In this document: positions 55,350-64,000 of the stretch, piece after piece
Layout: each line of letters opens with the position of its first letter
How positions within the stretch are numbered: position 1 is the stretch's first letter
Assembly (NCBI GenBank): GCA_021521415.1
Contig: JAIQDT010000834.1
Location: forward strand, 248,001 to 312,000
DNA: 64,000 bases
Direction of reading: 5' to 3'
Source: Bidens hawaiensis
Taxonomy: Eukaryota > Streptophyta > Magnoliopsida > Asterales > Asteraceae
The notes under the pieces: model-generated
The model's input: only the letters and a program-made list of their open reading frames with translations
Told to the model about the DNA's origin: nothing
Databases searched by the model: none
Position numbers and translations under genes: made by a program

Positions 55350-57080
55350 ATTTTTGGCAAACTGAGCCCAAGCATTCAAGATCCTATCTTCATTACCAAC
55401 CATCCCAGCAGGTCTCAATTGTGGCATGAAGACAAACAAATCACTATATCTGAAAAAGCTCATTTCCTGGAGAAACTGGTTGAATGAGATTTCTTAAAAA
55501 TAGCCTAAAATGAAAGATTTAAACCGGTCATCATTCACCCAAAGTGTATCTTAAGTAAATATTACCTTTAAAGTCATTTTGTTCAAAAATATGCTCCACT
55601 GTTATATTATAATTACATTAAACAATTTATATTTTTCAAACAAAAAGATCTTCATTTTCAAACATTTATATTTTCTTTAAAAATAGTTTTGCGTATTCCA
55701 TTAATAAAAAGCAACATAAATTATAAAGGGAAACCGTAAGCTCGGTTCACATGGTTGGTTCCAAAATCCAAACCAAGAACCGAACCATCAAACCAAGGTT
55801 TCTAAACTGTGAACCAAAGAATTTAAACCTTGCGTGTAGACCAGAAAATTCTAAATTTTGTATTGTTTTAACTTATAGATACTTAACAATTACACTTTTA
55901 CAAAAAATTATAAAGTATTATATAAAACAATAACATTTTAATTATAAGTCTTTTGTCAATTTACTTTTTAGTTTTAAATGTTGGCATAAGATACCAAACC
56001 ACTTTAGTTTATTACATAAAACACATTTTAATAAAACAAATACTAAATGGGGTTAAACTCGTGAACCAGCCAGCCGGGTTGACCTGAACACACCCGTTTA
56101 TAGCTAAACGGATTCATGGGTTTTATCTGAAACTGACCCAAACACGTTTATACCCAACCCAAACCCGCCAATTTCGTAATCGGTTCGTGTCATTATCCTA
56201 TCCAAAACATGTTTTAAGTTATCAACAAACTGATGAAATTTGGTACCGTCTATATTTCTCAATCCCAACACCTATAGTAATCTCCCAAAGCTTCATAGAA
56301 CCATCATTATCCTATCCAAAACATGTTTCAGTTGACCAGAAAAATATTAAACTATTAAAAAATTAAGAAAATACCAAATTAATGCTACCTTAACCTTACT
56401 GATTCAAGAAACACAAACAATATTTTTCCATCTTTCCCAACTGGAATTTAATACCCTGAACCAAAAATTGAATCTTCAGAGAAGTGATATAAAACAAACT
56501 CTAAAAGAACAAACAAATCCGAGCAAATGATGTTCATCACGGGTTTGAGATAACCGTAGGCATTTTAAAAATAAAATCTAAGAAGCATCGAAGAAATCAA
56601 ACCTTATCATCTCCAATGCTGGAGGCATTTGAGGTACTGAAGTATGAAGTAACAGAATTTGGATAGTTGTAAGGTGCACATAAGATGGACATCAACAACT
56701 TTATGAAGGTCTGTCGTGACAACCATACATTTTGGGTAGATACATTACACCTGAAAAGTTAGTAAATGCTGAGTGGCGTGAACGATCATTATCAATTGAA
56801 GGGAGGTACGTAACGATGTCGGTTTATCTATACAAAGTCGATTTAGCCATCTATACGATCCCGGATTCGATTTATCTGGTCACAAGTAACCAACCGCTGC
56901 ACAACTTCTCTTCCTAAAAACTAACCGTCAAAATGCTTGAAGAATAGGCATAACACGTGTCAACACAACATAAAGTGAAAAGTTAAAGCATAGGTTGATT
57001 ATAAAGATGACACGTGTCCCAAAACCTTTTGTTTTATTGTTGTAGAGATGTTTTGTTATGAGGTAATGGAATGGGTGACA

Positions 57081-57455
57081 CAGGCCCGGCTCCAAGAATG
57101 CGAAAAAATTTTTGGGCCAAAGGCGAAATTTTTTTTGGGTCTTTAATAAAAGAAATATTTTTTTTGGGTTTAAACAATTTAATTCCAAATGGGCTTACTT
57201 TATTATGATTTGAGTTGTGTAAAAAATTTTTGTATAAAAATAAGCTCAAATAAGATTAGAACCCACAACCTTTTGGTTAGATGTCATACCCATCACTACT
57301 AGACCAAGCTATTGGTCATGTAATTGTGTCGAAACATTGAATATACATATATTTTTTCATATAAGTAAATATAAATTTAAAAAAAAAATTCGGGCCTAGC
57401 GGGGTGTCAGGCCTGTGGCCGTCGACTACCCCGCCATACCCCATAGCCGGCTCTG
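57081..57455. mobile_element. hAT-type MITE with 8-bp target duplication
   Basis: Terminal inverted repeats CAGGCCCGGCTCC (left) and the reverse complement CAGAGCCGGCTATGG (right) bound 375 bp. A perfect 8-bp duplication GGGTGACA flanks it (57073-57080 and 57456-57463), which defines a hAT-superfamily insertion. There is no transposase. On the minus strand it contains tRNA-like A and B boxes. Confidence 0.85.
57254..57311 (-). ncRNA. tRNA-like (SINE head) sequence inside the hAT MITE
   Basis: On the minus strand TAGCTTGGTCTAGTA (57311-57297) matches an A box and GGTTGTGGGTTCTAATC (57270-57254) carries a B-box-like GGGTTCTAATC at tRNA-like spacing. Either a SINE inserted into the MITE or the MITE picked up the sequence. 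It is not a functional tRNA gene: no cloverleaf closes. Confidence 0.45.
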
Positions 57456-57463
57456 GGGTGACA

Positions 57464-57682
57464 TAATGAAATGGACGTGAGAATGAAATGGATTATTATC
57501 ATTTCATTATCTTGTTTGGTTACCATGTAAGAACGGAATGAATCATTACTTTGTGTTGTTTGATATACAAGAAAAACTTGCTCGGATGGCTCACACCTTT
57601 GGTGGTGCGGTTGAGCCAGAGTGGGCAAATATATAAAATATAATTGGTGGTGACTCACGGTAATGGTGGTGTTGATGTCGGG
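57464..57682. other. short MITE-like sequence around the hAT insertion
   Basis: Repeated phrases of GAATGAAATGGATTATTATC type and TTGTTTGGTTACCATGTAAG, together with the left flank (GAGGTAATGGAATGGG), look like a second non-coding element interrupted by the hAT MITE. Its ends are not defined. Confidence 0.35.
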
Positions 57683-58283
57683 TGTGACGTCCCAAAAACT
57701 TCGATCTAAGTTTGATAACTTAAAAAAGATGAGGGACCCACAAATATTCCCAAAATATGTTACGGAGAATGTGAAATAAGAAAAGTGGATTCATCCTACA
57801 TTAGAGAAAAGAGAACGTGAAGTCATCTCACATTGGTATAAAAAGAAAATGGATCTGTCTTACATGGGTAGAAAAAGAAGCTTGTGAGCTCCTTATAACG
57901 AAAAGAATTAAACACGTTAATATTCTTGTATTATAAGACACTTGGTGGCCTTAGCAAGGGTGCTAGGCACCCGACGCGCCCGCGCACGGGCTTGGGCGAT
58001 GGGCGCTTTGATGGAGCACTTTGCACTTCACAAAGCCGCCTTAGTATTTTTGTGAATAATGACCAAAATTGAAAATTTTGATTTTTGTTCCAATCGCGCT
58101 ACGCAGCGGAATTTATACCGGCCCATAGCGATACGCGATGGAAGTCTCACCAAGCCCGATAATGGGTGGTGTCGCGTTATGCGATGAACCAAGCTCGGAG
58201 TCCATCACGATGTGCGACGTAGCCTTCACAACGAGACATACATGTCCTACCGCTTGTCAACACGTGGCAGCCTCTGAGAACGC
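57683..58283 (+). repeat. left part of an LTR split by a solo LTR
   Basis: Starts TGTGACGTCCCAAAAACTTC. From ~58093 it contains four ATCGCGTATCGCGAT-like words (for example CCATAGCGATACGCGATGG), the word array seen in the gypsy-2 and gypsy-3 LTRs. It continues at 62062 beyond the inserted solo LTR. Confidence 0.6.
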
Positions 58284-59123
58284 TGTCACACCCCGAAAAT
58301 CTCATAATGATAATTTCAGCGAAAGTCTTTACAACTAAACAAATTTTCGGGCGGTGACAGATGTTGTATACCGATAACCAATCATAATAACACAACGTTT
58401 AATATATAATATTAAACATATTATTTAAATATCAGAGTTTACATAGTTTTTATTATTAAAACTATATTACGGTCCCATACATTTCTTTATTCAAACACCT
58501 ACGCCTTGCTCCACGCCTTCTCGCGAAATCTTCATTTACTTGTAAAACATTTTTAAATAATATTTGAGACAACACGAATGTTGGTGAGTTATTCCTGAGA
58601 AAAACTTATTGTATTAATATAGACAATTTATATATAAATAAGACATGAATATAATAGTGTACGGCTATTATACTCCCAACATTACCGATATGTACACGGT
58701 ACAACAAAATAAAGAAACCCACATTTTACCTTTAAGCACAAAAGGCGTTAGTTGTAAACTAGCTAAGAGTACAACGTGTGTATAACTACAAATTTGATAA
58801 CTCGAAACGTATCATACTCGAAATATTCCCACTTTTAACCCAACGCGAATGGAAGTGGGGGGCGTCACCCGATGGATCTACCAACATTTATGTGCCCTTA
58901 ATTCGGTTAACAGTTATTTAACCAAATTGATTCATCCCACAATAACGACAATTTGTAAAGTATAATTCGTTTTCAAAACATATATATAGATACGGATATA
59001 GATATACAATATGATTTTCGGAGGAAGAACTCACTTTCTGATTCCAGTGTTCGTCCAACTCTCGTGTCCAATATTAGTACACGTTCGTTAATTTTAAGTT
59101 CGGGTTTGACCAGAAATTGGTCC

Positions 59124-59199
<76 letters not shown>

Positions 59200-62061
59200 C
59201 TTAATCTAAAAGTTCACACAAGCACACAACACATAAAGTTACTAACTTATAATTCTATAAATACACACTTAAAATATAAACAAATAATAATCAACCAATA
59301 ATTGTTGTAGTTAATAATTTAATTTAAAGATTATAATTTATAAAAATTATTACTTTTAGTTGTTGGAGTGTTTTGGAATTTTTAAGTTTTTAATTTATTT
59401 ATTATTTTGACTTTATCTTAGTTGGTTTTGTCGGTTTTGCCGGTTTCGTCGGTTTTTGGACTTAAAAACAAACCGGTTGTCATTTTGTGAAAACTTTTAA
59501 TTTTAAATTATCAAAAACACTTTTTATATAGTTTTTAGTCATATGTTATTAGTTTTCTTACATAAGAGATATGGTTTTTATTTTTGTTACCGATTTCTTA
59601 AAAACGCCAATTTGAACGTTTTCGTGTCGGTTTTCACGACACGAACCGTGTTGGTTTCAGTTTTGCTATATTTGACTTTTCTTATTCTTTAACTTATGTT
59701 AAATATAAGAATATTATGACTTTAGGAGCTGTTCTAAATCAGTTGCAAAAACTCATGTCAGTTTACGTTTAAAAGTCGAATTTTCCGACCGTTAACGTCA
59801 CCGACAAGCTATTTAAGTCATAATGTCAAAACCAAACAATTTGGTACAGCAAATATACATATAATAACAAGTAGTATATCATCATTCTAAAGTTTGGTCA
59901 TCTAACACCAAGTATGCATACAAAAACTAATTTTTACCACACATGCTCAAGCCTTGGCTTAAGCTTTCAACAACACAATGAACATGTTATTTCTATAATC
60001 TCTACAAGGTGTTTATGTACCAAACTTTCCAGATCTTAACAACCCATAATATAGTCCTAATCCATCATATTATCATCCTTTAAACAAAACATTCTTGGTT
60101 CTTTAACAACAAAGTTTCTATATTTGGAAATTCGGTTATTTCAACAACTTTTGTTTACTTCAAGCTTTCAAATGAAATTAGGTATAAATTTTATCTATCT
60201 CATTCAACTAGTTTGATAGAAAACTCTTAACAATTTATTAAACACTTGTTCTTAGATTTTCCATTTACCCACTAACAAAGTTACTATTACTAGCAAGTAG
60301 CAACTTTTAACAATCTTATTATTATCCCAACAATTTTCACAATATAGTTTAATACAGTATTCCTAACCACAAGTATTTAATTACTTATACAAGATTATGT
60401 TCACTTATCAAACCAACTTACAAAACAACTTTTACAATTTACAAAGTTTCTTTTATTAGTAAGTTTTAACACAAATTCTTGTTTGTTTAAGTTACCAAGT
60501 TTCATGCATCCTAGTACTTCTAGTTGATTTCAATCACTTAATTTGTCATCTTCAGTCCATACCAAAAATCAATACAAGACAAATATTAAATTTATGATCA
60601 AAATCAAGTTTTTGTGTTACTTGCATGTGTAAGTAAACTTTTCAAAATAATCAATTATCTGCACCACTTTGTCAACCCTTTTTACAAGATTCCCTTTACC
60701 TTTTCAAACCCATTATTAATACTACTTACAACTTTTCAAGTAATCTTTAATAAATTAACTAAATGGGTTTTCAAAATTATCAATTATTCTTAACCATCTT
60801 AATTAATTATAAGTTAACAACTTCAATCCATAACCCAAACCAAAACCCACGGCTATTAATGGTGTTTTTACCCATAATCCTTTTTCAATCTTTTGACCAG
60901 TACACATTTATTTTCACCATTAAAACAATACTTAACCCATTTGTTAAACAAACTCAAGTAAACTCAATATGGGCAATCTAAACAAGTTAATATGTAACCA
61001 TAAATAGTCGTATAATCAACAAAACCCATCTTATGCATTCACATACAAACTCACGGCTTACACACATGCATGCACACATCCATATTACACTTGCATGCAC
61101 ATTATCAAGCACACTAAAATCAAGCTTTAAACATCATATAACAACTAATATACTCAAATATTGAAGTGGGTTACCTTGGATTCTCGGATTGGTGACTAAG
61201 GGAAGGATAATATGGTCTTGTGGTAGCTTATAACTCCTTCCTTAGCTTCCTAATCTCTTGTTTTTGCTTAATTTTCCATTAAGGTCTCCTAATCTTCAAT
61301 ATGGTGTATGATAATTTGAATTGGTGATAATATGGGAGGGTGGTTATATTGAGAGAGAAAGAGGGTATAGGGTTGATGAGTTGGTACCTAGGATGTTGTG
61401 TTGGATAATTTGTTGACCTCACAAGTAACCATAGTAATCATTAGGTGTGTATAAATAATATTATAATTGGAGGGTTTTGGGAGGTGGGTTGGGTTGTGTG
61501 AAAGTGGCGGCCGAACAAGGGGGGAGGGGAAAGGGTTGGGTAAATAATAGTGTTTATGGTATTATCTAGGTGTTAAGGTTTAACGTATCTCGTAAATTAT
61601 CTAGCCAAACGACGTTCGTTTTCGATAATGTTTATCAGACTTTGAGCAAATTAAATTACAGTCAATGTCTGCCTAAAAACATAATTTTCTAAAAACTTGA
61701 TGTCAGGTCCTTACGGTGTCCTCTACTGGCTTTCGGTTACTTATTTTCTAATTCTTGTAATTCGAACGTTCTAAAATTAAGTTTATACACTATCTCTAAT
61801 ATCCTAATAAAAATTTAAATTTTTCAAAGTCATCTAGACACATTTACGAATTTATTTGTTTCTGAGTTGTTACTCGGTGTCAATCTGTGTAGTGTTCGCT
61901 ACACGATAAAATTGAACTTTTTCGGGTTCCATATTTTGAAGCTTAACTAAAATCAAAGATTTTGGACAAAAATGTCATTCCTATATATTTATTTTACTAA
62001 TTAATACACGATTACGGTTAAGATAATTACCGGATTAGCCTAATTTTCGGCAGTTGTCACA
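58284..62061 (-). mobile_element. 3.8-kb solo LTR (gypsy type), minus orientation
   Basis: The plus strand starts TGTCACACC and ends TTGTCACA; read on the minus strand it begins TGTGACAACTGCCGAAAAT and ends GGTGTGACA. Flanks AACGC (58279-58283) and AACGT (62062-62066) match at four of five bases, as expected for a target duplication with one C-to-T change. There is no gag-pol inside, so it is a solo LTR left by recombination between two LTRs. A long AT microsatellite is at 59125-59197. Short frames in it are not genes. Confidence 0.8.
59125..59197. repeat. AT microsatellite (~70 bp)
   Basis: Uninterrupted AT dinucleotide run inside the solo LTR. Confidence 0.97.
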
Positions 62062-62500
62062 AACGTTGGGTCATCGTGCTACACGATGGCCCATGAAACA
62101 AGCCATTGCAATACGCGATGGGTCATAAAATCGAACTATAAAAGGGCGAGCCCGACTCTTCACTTTTCACACAACAAAACAACTTCATTCACACATATTT
62201 AGCTTCACGAACACATACCCGTACACACTCCCTTGTAACTATAGCGACGATCATAACACTTCCACACTTGTATTCAACGATATATACTTAATGATATTTG
62301 AGTCTGTCAGATAGATATTCCCTCTCCAAGGTTTTTTGTCGAGATCCTTTAAGGATCAAGGGTTTTTCCTCGCTACATCGTTGTTTCACTAGTATCGTTT
62401 ACTTATTATTTCAATTACACACTCAAGCTTATTTTCTAACTATAATCTTTAATCTTGTTTATATTTGATTATTTGATTGTTTGGTGCAGATTATGGTTAG
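62062..62500 (+). repeat. right part of the split LTR, with promoter
   Basis: Continues the LTR begun at 57683: two more words (CATCGTGCTACACGATGG at 62073; GCAATACGCGATGG at 62108), then a TATA box and a CA-rich start region. The right end is not certain; no TG...CA end or primer site found. Confidence 0.55.
62136..62145 (+). promoter_or_regulatory. TATA box of the split LTR
   Basis: CTATAAAAGG, ~15 bp after the last near-palindromic word, followed by ACTCTTCACTTTTCACAC. Confidence 0.6.
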
Positions 62501-62598
62501 TTAGATGAGATTGACAATCTTTCTTTTTAGCAATAAGGTGAAGAAAATGTGGCGCAGAGGAACAAAGATTATCATTTTGTGGGATCTCTAAAAGCGCA

Positions 62599-62860
62599 AT
62601 GAAAAGGAGAGCAAAAAGATATGACCTCGAGATTGCAATAGGTTCAGGATCAGGTTCATAGGGCCAAAAGGTGGTTAAAGCAGATGCTAAATCTGGATGG
62701 GGAAGAAAGAAAACTGAAGTTGAAAATGAGAAAAGTTCAAGTGCTTGGAGTCAAAAGGTTGTAACAAGCAATTATGGATCCATATGGAGTGAAAAGAAAA
62801 GTCAAAATGAATCCCCGTAAGGATCAGGTTGGGGTCAGAAAAAGGGATCCAATCTTGTAT
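62599..62860 (+). pseudogene. fragment resembling a WG/GW-repeat (AGO-hook) protein
   Basis: In the frame of 62641 the translation is GSGSGS, a TAG (62659-62661), GQKVVKADAKSGWGRKKTE, SSSAWSQKVV, YGSIWSEKKS, a TAA (62818-62820) and GSGWGQKKGSN. Trp (or its likely TGG-to-TAG loss) recurs every 13-17 residues, mostly before GQK, GRK, SQK or SEK. Such spaced WG/GW repeats are known in Argonaute-binding tails of RNA polymerase V's largest subunit and the SPT5-like factor KTF1. Two stops and no flanking domain show it is a broken, probably captured piece. The identification is inference. Confidence 0.4.
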
Positions 62861-63265
62861 ATTATGGGATGTATTGTGTCTTTTTCTATTTATAATTTTG
62901 TTTCTATGTTTATTTTTGTCATTATGTCTTTTTTCTTAACATTGTGTCTTTTCGTTATTATTTTTTTTGGAGCAGAAATGACGGGGAAACATTTTTGTTA
63001 TTTTAATTTTTTTGTTTTTTATTTATATTTTGAGCTATGATTTTTTATTATTTTTTTTCAAAAAAATATTTTTGAAGGCTTTTTTGTTCCTATGAATCTT
63101 TTTCACACTTCCCATTGGCTTCATTTGCATTTTAATAATTCCCAACATCTAAATACACCAATTCTAAAAGTACTAAACCAAATTTATATATATCTATTAA
63201 CAATGGAAAGGTTATAATGCAAAAAGAGATAAAAATAAGTATTGTGAGAATAATTTATGATCATA
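62861..63265 (+). repeat. terminal repeat, direct copy 1
   Basis: T-rich sequence starting ATTATGGGATGTATTGTGTC and running to GAGAATAATTTATGATCA at ~63262. Copy 2 starts at 63645. Copy 1 has ~47 extra bases near 63085-63130 that copy 2 lacks, between GC dinucleotides. Confidence 0.9.
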
Positions 63266-63280
63266 CAAAAAACCTAAAAA

Positions 63281-63500
63281 TAGTTCACAAAAATAATAAA
63301 AAAAATCATAACTCATAATATAAATAAAAAATAAAAAACTAAACTGCTTCCCCGGTTTTTCGAGTTAAAGAAAAAAAAACATCTTAAAAAGTCACAATGT
63401 CGAGAAAAAAGACACAATGACGAAAATAAACAAAAAAACACAATGTTAAATAAAAAAGACAAAATAGATCGCAAAATATAACACAATGTTTAATAATATC
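63281..63500 (-). repeat. terminal repeat, degenerate inverted copy
   Basis: Read in reverse it follows the same order of words as copies 1 and 2 (ACACAATGT, AAAAAGACACAATGACG, CCCCGG). It lies between the two direct copies and is clearly more diverged. Confidence 0.7.
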
Positions 63501-63644
63501 ACACAAATGTCAAGAGTTTTTTTTACCACAAATTCTTCTCATTTTCTCATTTTTGTTCCCATTTATTGAATAATCTGACTCTTGATATTAGTACTATATT
63601 TTTTGTTATGTTTATTGTTATTATGTTAATCGACATTGTGTTAT

Positions 63645-64000
63645 ATTATGGGATGTATTGTGTCTTTTTTTATTTATAATTTTGTTTCTATGTTTATTTT
63701 TGTCATTATGTCTTTTTTTTTCTTAACATTGTGTCTTTTCGTTATTATTTTTTTTGGAGCAGAAATGACGGGGAAACATTTTTGTTATTTTAATTTTTTT
63801 GTTTTTTATTTATATTTTGAGCTATGATTTTTTATTACTTTTTTCAAAAAAATATTTTTGAAGGCATTTTAATAATTCCCGACATCTAAATACACCAATT
63901 CTAAAAGTACTAAACCAAATTTATATGTATCTATTAACAATGGAAAGGTTATAATGCAAAAAGAGATAAAATTAAGTAGTATGAGAATAATTTATGATCA
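63645..64000 (+). repeat. terminal repeat, direct copy 2 (runs to the window edge)
   Basis: Begins ATTATGGGATGTATTGTGTC and follows copy 1 closely, but lacks the ~47-bp segment. It reaches GAGAATAATTTATGATCA at the last base, so it may continue outside the window. Confidence 0.9.

Larger units (their letters stand above)
54128..57072. other. intergenic region with a few exon-like minus-strand scraps
   Basis: Microsatellites AAT (54738-54780) and ATT (55306-55349). Minus-strand pieces look like exons with GT/AG sites: 54531-54480, 55200-55088, 55495-55370 and ~56680-56607. They do not join into one open frame or a recognisable family. They could be remains of an old gene, but I do not call one. 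A ~119-bp duplication with CATTATCCTATCCAAAACATG ends lies at 56189-56330. Confidence 0.4.

Noticed and set aside
56240..56330. DNDGSMKLWEITIG on the minus strand, like a WD40 repeat
   Set aside because: A single short match flanked by a duplicated non-coding phrase; no second repeat found.
57254..57311. Functional tRNA gene
   Set aside because: A and B boxes only; no anticodon or acceptor stems pair.
62774..63040. 88-codon frame with hydrophobic segments and its twin at 63636-63827
   Set aside because: Hydrophobicity comes from T-rich repeated DNA; the twins lie in the repeat copies and have no conserved start context.

Overview
This is nuclear DNA from a flowering plant. It is AT-rich and dominated by LTR retrotransposons and short DNA-transposon relics. 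It has plant-type introns, an alpha-expansin gene and retroelement proteins of plant Ty3/gypsy and Ty1/copia type. The long-LTR gypsy elements and the copia polyprotein read like those common in Asteraceae, but that assignment is inference. I can support one conventional host gene, a few possible gene fragments, and many mobile elements.

Layout. 1-424: zinc-knuckle gag fragment of a gypsy element (minus). 425-9448: gypsy-1 (plus), complete 5' LTR, broken gag-pol, truncated 3' LTR. 9449-13014: gypsy-2 (minus), intact 5' LTR and primer site, then an acidic reading frame where gag should be; the rest is lost. 13015-~14540: 3' end of gypsy-3 (plus). 14541-19080: non-genic, with a Tourist-like MITE and other inverted-repeat elements. 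19081-23096: alpha-expansin (minus, three exons), whose 3.2-kb second intron holds a Stowaway MITE and a SINE-like sequence. 23097-30008: Helitron-like ends, minisatellites, a second Tourist-like MITE, an old LTR-like promoter region and a GC-rich island between inverted repeats. 30009-43033: 13-kb copia-1 with near-identical LTRs, a perfect 5-bp target duplication, a 956-bp internal tandem duplication and a third ORF of 488 codons after pol. 46094-46431: SINE with a 16-bp target duplication. 47232-52816: copia-2, short near-identical LTRs around a badly decayed interior. 57081-57455: hAT MITE with an 8-bp target duplication and tRNA-like boxes inside. 58284-62061: 3.8-kb solo LTR inside another LTR. 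62599-62860: possible fragment of a WG/GW-repeat protein. 62861-64000: alternating direct and inverted repeats.

How it works together. The expansin would be secreted and loosen the cell wall. Nearly everything else is retroelement machinery (gag, protease, integrase, reverse transcriptase, RNase H), mostly disabled by stops and frameshifts. The most unusual signal is in the LTRs. Several unrelated families each carry their own short word in many copies, often as inverted pairs near the TATA box: CATCGCGTATCGCGATG in three gypsy-type LTRs, TTCGYTA hairpins in copia-1, and CGTCTAA in the relic near 27.2 kb.
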